DNA of 64,000 bases from Pedobacter sp. L105 (GCF_009765875.1 NZ_LMUP01000004.1:1217080-1281079); one strand, 5' to 3'; positions 33,498-43,323 are shown, counted from the first letter of the stretch. A program made the numbers and translations. The notes: generated from the sequence alone by a model not told the origin.

Positions 33498-34444
33498 GCC
33501 GTATACTCAGGGAGTTTTTATTCGGAGATGCAGATATCAGGGAGTATGCAACGATAACCATTGATAAAGAGATCAATGAAAAAGTGTTTCTCCAAATTGA
33601 TGAAACACGGCTTGATATTTCTGAAAGTCAGTGGCTGCTTTGTCTTAATCCCATCGTTTTTGGGATTTGGATAAACCCGGAGCAAAGTGTTATACATGCC
33701 GGCCCAAACCAGACATACAAAATGTATTTTACGGATTCTTCAGCGAATGGAGACAGTCATCAAATAAAAGAGCCGCTGGCCGAGGTGACTCTGGAATATA
33801 TGGATCTGCTGGATGAAAAAGATGGATCATTACTCCTCTTAAAACTCAAAAAAAGTAGTATTTACCATATCAACGCGATCAAAACACAGTTACTTTTTTA
33901 TAAGTATTACAAAAAGCCCCGATTTTCCTTTGCAAACTTAAAGGCTTTAGTTGCCGCCTACAGTTATCCAAGAAGAGTAAGGCTAGTCTCCTTTAAAGAA
34001 GATGAGTATTATAATATTTTCCCTATGGATCTATTAGGTGATATTAGTCAGTCCAATAAATATGTATTTGGGTTAAGACACACAAACACAGCGCTTTCAA
34101 AAATTATAACCACAAAAAAAATAGTGGTGGCCGAGATCCCCTTTAATCATAAAGAGACGATCTATCAACTGGGGTCACACCATAGCGCTGGCCCTCCACC
34201 GGTAGGCTTATTGCCTTTTAAGGTATTTCCTACAGAAAAACTGGGTTTTTATCTCCCGGAGTGGGCAGATAGTTATAAAGAAATCAGGATAGATAAAACA
34301 ATTAATTTGGGAAGTCATATGCTGCTTTTTGGCGAAGTGATCAACAAATGTGTTGTAAAAAAATCTTCAGGCCACCTATACCATATTCATTATCTACTAT
34401 ACCTCCATCAGAAAAGGAAGCAAAGAGCTCCTATCCTGGTGTAA
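33494..34444 (+). CDS. Unassigned protein with flavin-reductase-like C-terminal half
   Basis: The 316-residue protein has no signal peptide or transmembrane helix. The first 150 residues match nothing I recognise. From about residue 170 the pattern YYNIFPMDLLGDI, then FGLRHTNTALSKI, VVAEIPFNHKETIYQLGSHHS, LGFYLPEWADSYKEIRID and INLGSHMLLFGEVI follows the order of elements in FMN-binding split-barrel flavin reductases (conserved early Phe-Pro, mid Gly-x-His-His, and late LGxHxLFxGEV). I infer a flavin-binding oxidoreductase or a relic of one. It forms an operon with the upstream methyltransferase and is 6 nt from a convergent gene. Confidence 0.5.
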   Translation: MSRILREFLFGDADIREYATITIDKEINEKVFLQIDETRLDISESQWLLCLNPIVFGIWINPEQSVIHAGPNQTYKMYFTDSSANGDSHQIKEPLAEVTLEYMDLLDEKDGSLLLLKLKKSSIYHINAIKTQLLFYKYYKKPRFSFANLKALVAAYSYPRRVRLVSFKEDEYYNIFPMDLLGDISQSNKYVFGLRHTNTALSKIITTKKIVVAEIPFNHKETIYQLGSHHSAGPPPVGLLPFKVFPTEKLGFYLPEWADSYKEIRIDKTINLGSHMLLFGEVINKCVVKKSSGHLYHIHYLLYLHQKRKQRAPILV

Positions 34445-34450
34445 ATTCCT

Positions 34451-35419
34451 TTAAAAAATATCGATATCGGCAAAGGTAAATTTGATTTGATCAACCGGTA
34501 AGCTGCCCCCGAGAATTTTGACGATAACAGGAAATGAGGGAATTGACGGATAACGCGCAGCAAATAATGTATGCAGTTTGGTTCCTGAGCTGGTATGAAA
34601 TTGTATTTGTTTTAAACCCAGCCTGCCTGCCAGTTTAATCAGCGCGGGCATTGCCTGAGCAAAGTTATCTGCCCTGACATTAGCATCACCAATCAGCAGT
34701 CCGTTATTGATTTTTATCCAAAAGACAGCACCGCAAATAACAATCAACTGTGTATTTGTATATTTTTTATAATCCAGGTAACGAGTATTCCTTAATAATC
34801 CATCGTATCCATCCGATAATACCGAACTGATATCAGCCTGCTGGTGCGTTGCATATTTTTTGAGCACCCTCTGCTGATATCCCGAATACCAGGCTTTTAA
34901 AACAGGAAATTTAACCGAAATTCTTTCTAAAGGAATAGTCTTTACTGGAATAATAAAACAATCCATAGTTTCATTGATCTGCCAGTTTAACTGCTGAACA
35001 AAACCAGGCAATGAATTTTGGTTGGGGAAACCAAAGATAATGTGGATACCTGTCTCACGGCACAATTCGAAGGTCTGCTCTGCCAGCTTTACAAACAATC
35101 CCTTTTTTCGGTAATCAGGGTGTGTCATGGTGTCGGCCGACTGTGCTGACAGCGTAACCCGCTTATTACAGCTCATTAAACAGGGAATAACACCATAAAA
35201 GGCTATAGGCTGCCGGTCGTTATAAGCAATAAAACCTATATAGCTCACCCCGGTATAGGCAGTATCATATTTTCTCTGAAAAAAATCCAGTGGTAATATT
35301 CTTCGGTAAACTGCAGCATGTAAAGTAATTAGGTCACCGATGTTTTCTGCGCTTAACCTTTCCTCATGATAAGTAACAGCGTCAACTATATTTTTCATAC
35401 TTACGTGTGATGGTAGCAT
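34451..35419 (-). CDS. GNAT-type N-acetyltransferase
   Basis: The 322-residue protein has a GNAT fold in its N-terminal half: ENIGDLITLHAAVYRRILP, the central strand VSYIGFIAYNDRQPIAFYGV, and the acetyl-CoA loop region SADTMTHPDYRKKGLFVKLAEQ (Q/RxxGx/A-like, here RKKGLF). The C-terminal 150 residues have a second GNAT-like pattern without a clear cofactor loop. Such enzymes N-acylate amino sugars in polysaccharide loci. It overlaps the deacetylase gene (upstream on this strand) by 38 nt if ATG 35419 is used, or 17 nt with ATG 35398. Pairing of a deacetylase with an acetyltransferase suggests replacement of an N-acyl group, as inference. Confidence 0.78.
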   Translation of the reverse strand: MLPSHVSMKNIVDAVTYHEERLSAENIGDLITLHAAVYRRILPLDFFQRKYDTAYTGVSYIGFIAYNDRQPIAFYGVIPCLMSCNKRVTLSAQSADTMTHPDYRKKGLFVKLAEQTFELCRETGIHIIFGFPNQNSLPGFVQQLNWQINETMDCFIIPVKTIPLERISVKFPVLKAWYSGYQQRVLKKYATHQQADISSVLSDGYDGLLRNTRYLDYKKYTNTQLIVICGAVFWIKINNGLLIGDANVRADNFAQAMPALIKLAGRLGLKQIQFHTSSGTKLHTLFAARYPSIPSFPVIVKILGGSLPVDQIKFTFADIDIF

Positions 35420-36398
35420 GAAGCTGATTAATTGGCGATATAAAAGGGTTCACCGTAAAACGTTCCCGCATTGCCGGATCTACGAGGTCGCCGGCAAAAT
35501 TAAAATCCATTGCCAAAAGCTGGGTATAACCTGCCTTTTTAGCTTCTTCTACTACTTCCCTTGTATAAGTACCATATGGAAAAGCAAAACTATTTACGGG
35601 TTTCCCGGTAACAGATTCCAGAAATCGTTTTGATTTTACCATTTCCTTGATGGCGTCTTCAATGCTTATCCTTGCCAGATCATTGTGATAACAGCTATGT
35701 GCGCCAATGCTTGCAAATGGAGAATCGGATAATTCCCTGATTTGTTCAACAGTCATTTGCAACCAGTAATCTTCATTTATACCGGTTTCCCGAAAAGGTA
35801 CCAGGGGATAAAGCTGTTTCATCATTTCTTCCTTTTCTTCAAACCCCGCCGAACGCAGCTTTTCACCCAGAAGGATTTTATTACCTGCAGATATATATCT
35901 TTGAAAACGATCTTTATGGTAATATTCATCATTATAGTGCAGGATTTCAGGCCCGTATTTACTGGCGATACCTAAAAAATCATTCCATAATATATCATAA
36001 CCTGCGTCGCGGATAGCAGTAACGAAAAATGTAGCCGGCAGTTGATATTTTTCAAGTAATGGCAGTACGTACTTATAATTATTGGCAAAGCCATCGTCAA
36101 AAGTAAGGCAGATATTAAATTTGTCCTGACTGAAACGCTGGTTATAAAAGTCATCCAGCGAAATGACATTACAATACTTTTTATACAGCTTAAGCTGCGA
36201 CTCGAAAGTTTTTAACCTTAGAAAAATGGGATTAAAGCGTGTATGATCGGTTATAGTGATCCCATGATAGATCATAATCCTGCTTCCCCTTGCTTTTCGA
36301 TAAAAAGATTCTTTGAATTTCAAGGCATAACCTAGCTCTCTTCCCAGATAGCGGGCTTCACGAGATAACTTTGATCTTATTTTATCAGAAATTCTCAT
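35382..36398 (-). CDS. Polysaccharide deacetylase (NodB-like)
   Basis: The 338-residue enzyme carries NodB motif 1 TFDDG at 99-103 (catalytic Asp and metal Asp), motif 2 GAHSCYHNDLA (HxxxH metal ligands) and the SFAFPYGTYTREV motif 3 region. The family removes N- or O-acetyl groups from sugar polymers or sugar-lipid intermediates. There is no signal peptide, so a cytoplasmic or membrane-associated intermediate is the more likely substrate than mature polymer. The gene starts 2 nt after the amidohydrolase stop on the same strand. Confidence 0.87.
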   Translation of the reverse strand: MRISDKIRSKLSREARYLGRELGYALKFKESFYRKARGSRIMIYHGITITDHTRFNPIFLRLKTFESQLKLYKKYCNVISLDDFYNQRFSQDKFNICLTFDDGFANNYKYVLPLLEKYQLPATFFVTAIRDAGYDILWNDFLGIASKYGPEILHYNDEYYHKDRFQRYISAGNKILLGEKLRSAGFEEKEEMMKQLYPLVPFRETGINEDYWLQMTVEQIRELSDSPFASIGAHSCYHNDLARISIEDAIKEMVKSKRFLESVTGKPVNSFAFPYGTYTREVVEEAKKAGYTQLLAMDFNFAGDLVDPAMRERFTVNPFISPINQLHATITRKYEKYS

Positions 36399-36400
36399 AG

Positions 36401-37546
36401 TTAATTAACATCAACAGGAAAACCAGCATCAGGATAATATTGTTTTATATTCTTTATTAATTCCGGTATATCACCCTGCACATATTTGCTAACCCCTTCA
36501 ATGTGGATCATACTGAATCCAGACAGATCAAGATGCATCAACTGCTTATACAATAACGCATCAAAGAGCCTGATATTTCCCTGATGAAGCACAAGTAGTA
36601 TATCCTTTGGTTCAACTGCAAAAAAAGATTCCATACCATTTTGGTTATTTTTTATTCGGGCAACTACCAGATCAGCATCCTTTCCAGGTGTAATTTCTCC
36701 ATTTTGTGTTCCCCAGATAGCCGCAGGATTTCGATTGAGCGTTTCAAACAGTTCAGTATCGGTCAATATATTTGTTTTCCGGGCTAAACGGATATGCTTC
36801 CAGATATCCCAGTTACCTGTAAGGGTAGAATCTGTTCCAAACAGGATTTTTGCAACTGCTTTAAATTGATTAACCGGTGCTATTCTGTTCAATAGAAAGT
36901 GGTTCGATTCCGGGCACCATATTATGGCTTTGAACCTTTTGGCCTGTGCGGCAGACATCGCCACAGCATGTATGCCGATCAGTGTTTTGCGCAGCAGGTT
37001 CCAGCGGATCAGCCGGTCAATTTCGTCCTGCGCCGCCCTGTTAGTACCTTCTCCAACATGGATCACTACCGGATGCTTGATCCTTAAAGGATGATTGAGC
37101 TTTCGTTTCCATTTTTTCTCGAATTGCACCGAATGCAGGAAGTAATATTGTTCATGAATACCAATCAATCTTTCTTTGATCTTTACATTTTCACCATGGT
37201 TTACTACCATCGTAACGCCGCAGATTAAATTTTTAATAATCCCCCATTGCTCTCTTAAGGCGATAGGAACTTTTAATACCGCATTGATCTCGTCTTTATA
37301 GTTTTTATGAATATACCGGCCCCATTCTGTATAATTACTATAAAACTTATCTCCCAGCTGGGGAAATAGATTAAAATCCAGGTGATCATGGGAATTAATC
37401 AAACCAGGGAAAACCAGTGCGTCTGTAAAGCTAAGCTGCAGCTGATCTGGCAGGGCCTCTTCAGGAAAACCAGTTATCTTGCCATCATCAACTTTAATAT
37501 TTACTGCCCGGTTATCGCCTGCTAAGACCAGGTTATATAAGATCAT
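36401..37546 (-). CDS. Metal-dependent amidohydrolase
   Basis: The 381-residue protein has the amidohydrolase-superfamily layout: a small beta sandwich made from both ends, the HDH metal motif at 53-55 within PGLINSHDHLDF, later ligands in VVIHVGEG and LIGIHAVAMS, the aspartate in LFGTDSTLTG, and ITPGKDADLVVA at the C-terminus. Relatives include chlorohydrolase/deaminase-type enzymes that act on small nitrogen compounds. Its place between a methyltransferase and a polysaccharide deacetylase suggests hydrolysis or deamination of a precursor. It is 2 nt from each neighbour. Substrate unknown. Confidence 0.8.
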   Translation of the reverse strand: MILYNLVLAGDNRAVNIKVDDGKITGFPEEALPDQLQLSFTDALVFPGLINSHDHLDFNLFPQLGDKFYSNYTEWGRYIHKNYKDEINAVLKVPIALREQWGIIKNLICGVTMVVNHGENVKIKERLIGIHEQYYFLHSVQFEKKWKRKLNHPLRIKHPVVIHVGEGTNRAAQDEIDRLIRWNLLRKTLIGIHAVAMSAAQAKRFKAIIWCPESNHFLLNRIAPVNQFKAVAKILFGTDSTLTGNWDIWKHIRLARKTNILTDTELFETLNRNPAAIWGTQNGEITPGKDADLVVARIKNNQNGMESFFAVEPKDILLVLHQGNIRLFDALLYKQLMHLDLSGFSMIHIEGVSKYVQGDIPELIKNIKQYYPDAGFPVDVN

Positions 37547-37548
37547 GC

Positions 37549-38289
37549 TTATCCACGTTTTAAATGTATACCATAGATGATCCTTGAATTTTTAAACTTT
37601 TCATATACAGGCAGTGCATTTTTTGAAACGTAATAATGCCTTACCCATTCGTCTACAATCTTTTCTTCCCTCTTCACGATGTGAAAATTGTTTTTAAGCA
37701 GTATACCTTCAATATCATGGATATAATGCACGTAATTTTGTACTTCTATCTGTTTTTTCCGGTGTTCGAATGTTCTTTTCCCGCCAAATGCCAGCGCATC
37801 AGGGTGAAAATCAGTGATAATAATTTCACCGTTCTTTTTTAATATCCTCGACCAGGACTGCAAAGCTTCTTCTATATTTTCGATATGCGCCACGGTGAGC
37901 GTTGAAAGAATTACATCATACGCAGCATCAGCGGTAGTACTAAATAAATTATCTGTTATTTTACTGATGTAGGCTTTAGGGAACTTTTCCTGTAAACGGT
38001 TAAGCATGCCTGCTGAAACATCAAATCCTGTCAGGGTGAGGGGATCTCTTTGAAAGATCTTCGCCCAGTGCCTGCCGGTACCGCAACCAATATCCGCAAC
38101 CCGCTTATTTTTCAGATTAATCCCGCGCAGCAGTCTGGAAAAGATCTCTTCATCCATATCAAGCATGAGGTTTCCCGGCTGTGCATCATAATTCTGTGAC
38201 CAAAGGTCATAAGCTTCTTCCGATCCTTTTAAAGTGGGAGCGGCAAAAAAAGCACTTTTACTGATGATGTTTTTTAATGTTTTGAACAT
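37549..38289 (-). CDS. SAM-dependent methyltransferase (3)
   Basis: From ATG 38289 (MFKTLKNIISK) the protein has 246 residues and a classic motif I VADIGCGTGRHW (64-75), GFDVSAGML, and the LSTLTVAHIENIEEALQSWSRIL segment of the Methyltransf_11 group. A GTG at 38334 would add 15 residues with no family support. It is the first gene of a four-gene minus-strand operon (methyltransferase, amidohydrolase, deacetylase, acetyltransferase) with gaps of 2 nt or less. Confidence 0.85.
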   Translation of the reverse strand: MFKTLKNIISKSAFFAAPTLKGSEEAYDLWSQNYDAQPGNLMLDMDEEIFSRLLRGINLKNKRVADIGCGTGRHWAKIFQRDPLTLTGFDVSAGMLNRLQEKFPKAYISKITDNLFSTTADAAYDVILSTLTVAHIENIEEALQSWSRILKKNGEIIITDFHPDALAFGGKRTFEHRKKQIEVQNYVHYIHDIEGILLKNNFHIVKREEKIVDEWVRHYYVSKNALPVYEKFKNSRIIYGIHLKRG

Positions 38290-38346
38290 AACGGTAAGAT
38301 TTAAAGCGTTGGCAGCATGTTCTAAATACGGCACCCGATCTGTAAT

Positions 38347-38382
38347 GGTTGCCTGCCTGTTTATTTCTACTTAGAGGCAACC
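38347..38382. promoter_or_regulatory. 8-bp inverted repeat GGTTGCCT / AGGCAACC in a divergent promoter region
   Basis: GGTTGCCT at 38347-38354 and AGGCAACC at 38375-38382 are exact inverted repeats with a 20-nt spacer, between the divergent methyltransferase and radical SAM operons. The half-site is the core of the 18-mer found at 50443 and 52740, so it may be the same kind of regulatory element. The link is tentative because the core is only 8 nt. Confidence 0.35.
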
Positions 38383-38445
38383 CCCTTATCCGGCAGCACG
38401 TAACAGTAATAAATTATAAAACCGGTATTAATCAAATCATATACA

Positions 38446-39948
38446 ATGAGTAAGATTTTGTTATTTAATCCAAAGAGCGCTATCAATAAATACCGCATCC
38501 CTAACTCTATCTTAAATATTGCGGCTTCCATTGAAGGAAAATATGAATGGGTAATTGTGGATGGAAATTGTGAAGCAGACCCAATAGCTAAATTGGAATC
38601 CTACTTAAAAACGGGTGAATTTAAATACCTTGGATTTACCGTTATGCCTGGCCCTCAATTGAGACAGGCTATTCTCGCATCAAAAGCGGTCAAAGAAAAG
38701 TTTCCATTTACCAAAATGATATGGGGAGGTTATTTCCCTTCAAATCACTCCGATTCTGTATTGTATTCAGGATATGTTGATTTTATCATTAACGGGCCCG
38801 GAGATCATGCTTTCCCACGGCTTATTGATGCACTGGAAAATGATCAGCCGTTTGAGTTCATCAAAAACCTGATTTACAAAGCTCATGATGGAAAGATCTT
38901 TAAAACGGCCAAAGAAGATTTGATCGACCAGGATTCACTCCCTGCACTTCCTTATGACAAACTAAATGAATTTTACAATATTCCCAAATTCCTGGGAAAA
39001 ACATACCTGGGGGAGAAAACCTTAGCCTATCATTCCAGTATCGGATGTCCTTTTACCTGTTCATTTTGTGCGGTTGTGCCTATTTACGAGGCAAGATGGA
39101 AAGCTAAATCGGCTCAAACAGTTTATAATGATGTAAAATATATCAAAGATAAATGGGGAGCTGATTCTATAGAATTTCATGATAATAATTTCTTTGTTTC
39201 AGAGAAACGGGCAGTAGATTTCTCCAATCTGATTAAGGATGAGAACATGACCTGGTGGGGAATGGCGCGCATAGATACCATGAGTAAATTTAAAGATTCC
39301 TCACTGGCAGCCATTCGTGCAGCGGGATGTAAAATTATATTTTTTGGTGCAGAAAGCGGAAATGATGCCATTTTAGAACAAATGGATAAGGGAGGAACAC
39401 AAACCGGTAAGCAGATCCTTGAATTTGCAGAAAGATTGAAGAAATTTAATATTATCCCTGAATATTCCTTTGTATTGGGTACGCCTGCACCCACTCCCGA
39501 AAAGGTACAGGCACAAATTGATTTTGAAATAGATTTCATCAAGCAGGTTAAAGCAATTAATCCTAAAACAGAAATCATTATTTATACGTATAGCCCCGTG
39601 CCTACAGAAGGATCTGAGTTATATAAACAGGTTATAGAAAGCGGGTTTAGTTTCCCTCAAACACTGGAAGACTGGATAAGCCCTGCCTGGGAAAATTTCG
39701 ATCTGCGTAAAAACCCGCTTACACCCTGGTTAACGCCCGAAATGATTGATAAGATCAGAAATTTTGAAACCGTGCTGAATGGTGTTTATCCCACAGTTAC
39801 CGATATCCGCTTAAGCAATTTAAAAAAGGTATTGATCAGGTTTGCTTCTACCCTTCGTTACAAAACGAATTTATATCAGTACCCCTATGAAATAAAGCTG
39901 CTGCAAAAAGTATGGAAGTACAGGCAGCCTGAAACACAGGGATTTTAA
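38446..39948 (+). CDS. B12-binding-type radical SAM enzyme (1)
   Basis: The 500-residue protein has an N-terminal cobalamin-binding-like Rossmann domain (about 1-150, IWGGYFPSNHSDSVL) and a radical SAM barrel with the 4Fe-4S motif CPFTCSFC (C201, C205, C208), followed by FHDNNFFVSEKRAV and the KIIFFGAESGNDAIL segment. Proteins of this type methylate unactivated carbons or carry out cyclisations and rearrangements. A C-terminal domain of about 100 residues is present as well. It heads a four-gene operon with two more radical SAM genes and a methyltransferase. The canonical DxHxxG cobalamin motif is not seen, which is common in this class. Confidence 0.85.
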   Translation: MSKILLFNPKSAINKYRIPNSILNIAASIEGKYEWVIVDGNCEADPIAKLESYLKTGEFKYLGFTVMPGPQLRQAILASKAVKEKFPFTKMIWGGYFPSNHSDSVLYSGYVDFIINGPGDHAFPRLIDALENDQPFEFIKNLIYKAHDGKIFKTAKEDLIDQDSLPALPYDKLNEFYNIPKFLGKTYLGEKTLAYHSSIGCPFTCSFCAVVPIYEARWKAKSAQTVYNDVKYIKDKWGADSIEFHDNNFFVSEKRAVDFSNLIKDENMTWWGMARIDTMSKFKDSSLAAIRAAGCKIIFFGAESGNDAILEQMDKGGTQTGKQILEFAERLKKFNIIPEYSFVLGTPAPTPEKVQAQIDFEIDFIKQVKAINPKTEIIIYTYSPVPTEGSELYKQVIESGFSFPQTLEDWISPAWENFDLRKNPLTPWLTPEMIDKIRNFETVLNGVYPTVTDIRLSNLKKVLIRFASTLRYKTNLYQYPYEIKLLQKVWKYRQPETQGF

Positions 39949-39972
39949 AAGGTTTTCATTATCCATCGTATT

Positions 39973-41022
39973 ATGCCGGTCAAATCACTATATCACACCT
40001 ATCAACGCTACAGGACTTTACAAACCCATGTTATCTCTGCATTACCTGTAGTTATCTTAATGCCCCACAGCGCCTGTAATTGCCGCTGTGTGATGTGTGA
40101 TATATGGAAAGATAACAAAAATCTGAAGCAGTTAAGTGAACAGGATGTGAGCGAATTAATGACCGCGTTAAAAAAATTCGGCACACAGCAGGTAGTGATG
40201 TCTGGTGGCGAAGCGTTACTGAACACTAACTTTTTCAGGCTTTGCCAGATCCTTAAAAAGGAAAATATAAAAATCAGTCTGCTCACTACGGGGCTTTCTA
40301 TTAAAAATAACGCCGATCAACTGCTGGAGTGGGTAGACGATCTGATCGTTTCACTGGATGGTGATGAGTTATTACACGATGCGATCAGAAATATACCCAA
40401 TGCATTTAAAAAGCTTAGGGAAGGTGTAAAACACATTAAATCCTTACAGCCCAGCTACAGGATCACCGCCAGGACTGTTATCCACCAGATTAATTTCAGG
40501 CAGTGGCAGGCTATTATTGATGCTGCCGCCGAAATGGGCATAGATGAGGTGAGTTTCCTGCCTGCAGATGTAAGCAGTCATGCATTTAACCGTCAGCAGT
40601 CATGGAGTGAACCCAAGCAAAATGAGATCCTGATTTCAGAACAGCAGCTACCGGAGCTTCAAGCCGTGGTGACGGCCTTACTGGAAGTTAACCAACATCA
40701 ATTCAGTAATGGGTTTATGGCAGAATCACCAAAAAAAATACAGGATATCTACCAGTATTATGCTGCTTTTTATGGCTTAAATGAATTTCCCTTTAAAAAA
40801 TGTAATGCCCCCTGGGTATCAACGGTAATTGAAGCAGACGGAAGTGTGCGCCCTTGTTTTTTTCATGAGGCCATCGGTAATATCCGGGATGCTTCCTTAG
40901 ACCAGTTGTTAAACAGTCCCGAAGCAATCAGTTTTCGTAAAGGCCTCAATACCCATACCAACAGCACCTGCGCAAAGTGTGTATGTACTTTGAATTTATC
41001 GCCACTTGCAAAGCTTACCTAA
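39973..41022 (+). CDS. Radical SAM enzyme with SPASM-like C-terminus
   Basis: The 349-residue protein has the cluster motif CNCRCVMC near its N-terminus (C35, C39, C42 as CxxxCxxC), the GGEALLN motif for SAM binding, and SLDGDELLHDAIRN. The C-terminal part has cysteines in FKKCNAPW, SVRPCFFHEAIGN and CAKCVC, spaced like a SPASM/twitch auxiliary cluster. Such enzymes modify peptides or small molecules; relatives in glycan and natural-product loci are mostly uncharacterised. It lies 24 nt after the first radical SAM gene. It lacks the B12 domain found in its two neighbours. Confidence 0.85.
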   Translation: MPVKSLYHTYQRYRTLQTHVISALPVVILMPHSACNCRCVMCDIWKDNKNLKQLSEQDVSELMTALKKFGTQQVVMSGGEALLNTNFFRLCQILKKENIKISLLTTGLSIKNNADQLLEWVDDLIVSLDGDELLHDAIRNIPNAFKKLREGVKHIKSLQPSYRITARTVIHQINFRQWQAIIDAAAEMGIDEVSFLPADVSSHAFNRQQSWSEPKQNEILISEQQLPELQAVVTALLEVNQHQFSNGFMAESPKKIQDIYQYYAAFYGLNEFPFKKCNAPWVSTVIEADGSVRPCFFHEAIGNIRDASLDQLLNSPEAISFRKGLNTHTNSTCAKCVCTLNLSPLAKLT

Positions 41023-41052
41023 TGAATAAAAAACATCTTATAAAAATATAAA

Positions 41053-42513
41053 ATGAAGAATATCCTGTTTACACACTCTTACTTTTCAAGGTTTGATCCT
41101 AAACAGTGGGCATTAGGGCAACCCTACCCACCATTGGGAACGCTTTATGCAGCTTCATTCTTACGGGAAAATGGTTACCAGGTATCTTTATTTGACACTA
41201 TGTTTTCAGCAAATGCTGATGAAGTGATTCCTTCTATTCGTCAGGCTGAGCCTGATATTTTTGTAATTTATGATGATGGTTTCAATTACCTCACCAAAAT
41301 GTGCCTTACCAATATGCGTGAAGCTGCCTTCAGCATGTGCAAGCTGGCAAAAGCAGCAGGATGTAAGGTAATTGTTGCCAGTTCTGATTCCACGGACCGA
41401 TATGCAGCATACCTGAATGAAGGTGCAGATTTCGTTATCATCGGCGAAGCAGAACATACCCTGCTGGAACTGGCAAACTATCTTCAGGATGATCAGCAGG
41501 ATTACTCGGTTGTAAAAGGGTTGGCTTATGTTGCGGACGGTAAGATTGTTAAAACCCCACCCAGATCTGTATTAAAAGATCTTGACAGTTTCCCTCTTCC
41601 TGCATGGGACCTGGTTAATATAGACCGCTACAGGGACACCTGGATGGAAAGTTCAGGTTATTTTTCCATCAATATGAATACCACCCGGGGCTGTCCTTTT
41701 AAATGCAACTGGTGCGCCAAACCTATTTATGGTAACCGCTACAATTCAAGAAGTCCGGAGAACGTAATAGAAGAAGTCAAACTGCTAAAGGATAATTATC
41801 AGATAGACCATATCTGGTTTAGTGATGATATCTTTGGTTTAAAACCGGGATGGATTGCCGATCTCTCTGCATTACTGCTGGCAAACAACCTGAGTATCCG
41901 CTTTAAAATACAATCAAGAGCCGATCTGCTTGCAGAAGAAGAAGTAGTGGAAGCCCTGGCTTTAGCCGGCTGTGACAACGTATGGATAGGCGCTGAAAGC
42001 GGCTCTCAAAAGATCCTTGATGCCATGGACAAAGGCACCACGATAGCACAAATTCATCTGGCTACTATGCTGATGAAAAAGCATCACATCCATCCCTGTT
42101 TCTTCATACAATTCGGTTATCCGGGAGAACATAAAGAAGATATTCAGCTCACCATCCGGATGATCAATGAACTACTGCCTTTTGAAATCGGTATTTCTAT
42201 CTCTTATCCCCTGCCGGGAACGGTATTTTATGAGAGGGTTAAGGCCGATTTGAAATACAAAACCAACTGGACAGACTCGGATGAAATGGCCTTATTATTT
42301 AACAACACCTATCCTGCATCCTATTATAAACAGCTGCCAAAATATGTCCACAGAAATTACCATCAGCACCTGGCAAAGAACAGTTTGTTAAAATTGATCA
42401 AAAACCCTTTTAAAGCTAATTTCAAAAGCTTAAAAAAGGCAGCGTCGGTTTTATATTATACGCCGGCAACATTTATTGAAAAACTCAAACTTAACCGACT
42501 GGAAAAAGCATGA
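41053..42513 (+). CDS. B12-binding-type radical SAM enzyme (2)
   Basis: The 486-residue protein starts with a cobalamin-binding-like domain (LGQPYPPLGTLYAASFLRENG) and has the radical SAM motif CPFKCNWC (C214, C218, C221), then HIWFSDDIFGL and VWIGAESGSQKILDAMDKGTT. It is a paralogue of the enzyme at 38446 in layout but differs in the N-terminal domain and tail, so the two probably act on different positions. It overlaps the following methyltransferase gene by 4 nt. Confidence 0.85.
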   Translation: MKNILFTHSYFSRFDPKQWALGQPYPPLGTLYAASFLRENGYQVSLFDTMFSANADEVIPSIRQAEPDIFVIYDDGFNYLTKMCLTNMREAAFSMCKLAKAAGCKVIVASSDSTDRYAAYLNEGADFVIIGEAEHTLLELANYLQDDQQDYSVVKGLAYVADGKIVKTPPRSVLKDLDSFPLPAWDLVNIDRYRDTWMESSGYFSINMNTTRGCPFKCNWCAKPIYGNRYNSRSPENVIEEVKLLKDNYQIDHIWFSDDIFGLKPGWIADLSALLLANNLSIRFKIQSRADLLAEEEVVEALALAGCDNVWIGAESGSQKILDAMDKGTTIAQIHLATMLMKKHHIHPCFFIQFGYPGEHKEDIQLTIRMINELLPFEIGISISYPLPGTVFYERVKADLKYKTNWTDSDEMALLFNNTYPASYYKQLPKYVHRNYHQHLAKNSLLKLIKNPFKANFKSLKKAASVLYYTPATFIEKLKLNRLEKA

Positions 42514-43322
42514 TAGGAACAACTAAAGAACAGTATGCTGCAGAAGCCTTTAGTAAGCAGTCTCTGATTTTTGATGAAATTTATGCGGGCAATACGATTG
42601 TAAGTTATAAACGGGAACGGGTAAGGGCACATGTGCTGAAATATTTAAATGAATCCGGATCGATACTCGAACTCAACAGCGGAACGGGTGACGACGCCTT
42701 ATTTTTTGCTAAAAAAGGACACCGGGTACATGCTACAGATATTTCACAGGGCATGCAGGGCCAATTAAGGAAAAAAGTTGAAGACAATAAAATGGAACAC
42801 CTGATCAGCAATGAAATGTGCTCCTATACCCAGCTCCACCAGTTAAAAAATAAGGGTCCCTATGCCCATATATTTTCAAATTTTGCAGGTTTAAACTGCA
42901 CTGGCGATCTCGATAAGGTATTGGCATCTTTCCCCTCTTTGTTAAAACAAAATGGGGTAGTTACCCTGGTTATTTTACCACAATTTTGTTTATGGGAGGT
43001 TTTATTGGTATTCAAAGGAAAGTTTAAAACCGCCTTTAGAAGATTCTTTAGCAAGAATGGCCGTAAAGCACATTTAGAAGGCACCTATTTTAATTGCTGG
43101 TATTATAATCCATCCTATGTAATCAACAAAATGAAAGTTTCATTTGATCTTTTGTCTGTAGAAGGCCTGTGTACGATTGTACCTCCTTCTTATATAGAAG
43201 GTTTTGCTGAGAAACATCCCGCCGTATACAAAACACTCAAAAAGACTGAAGAGAAATTAAGATACAGCTGGCCCTTTAATTCAATTGGGGATTATTATAT
43301 CATCTCCTTCGTAAAAAAATAA
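42510..43322 (+). CDS. SAM-dependent methyltransferase (4)
   Basis: The 270-residue protein has motif I ILELNSGTGDDALFF (52-66) and the post-I segment HATDISQGM, with an unusual asparagine-serine in place of the first glycines. Its C-terminal part, from FCLWEVLLVFKGKFKTAFRRF, resembles that of the enzyme at 32799. It is the last gene of the radical SAM operon. The next gene is convergent and its stop lies only 1 nt away. Substrate unknown. Confidence 0.82.
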   Translation: MIGTTKEQYAAEAFSKQSLIFDEIYAGNTIVSYKRERVRAHVLKYLNESGSILELNSGTGDDALFFAKKGHRVHATDISQGMQGQLRKKVEDNKMEHLISNEMCSYTQLHQLKNKGPYAHIFSNFAGLNCTGDLDKVLASFPSLLKQNGVVTLVILPQFCLWEVLLVFKGKFKTAFRRFFSKNGRKAHLEGTYFNCWYYNPSYVINKMKVSFDLLSVEGLCTIVPPSYIEGFAEKHPAVYKTLKKTEEKLRYSWPFNSIGDYYIISFVKK

Positions 43323-43323
43323 G

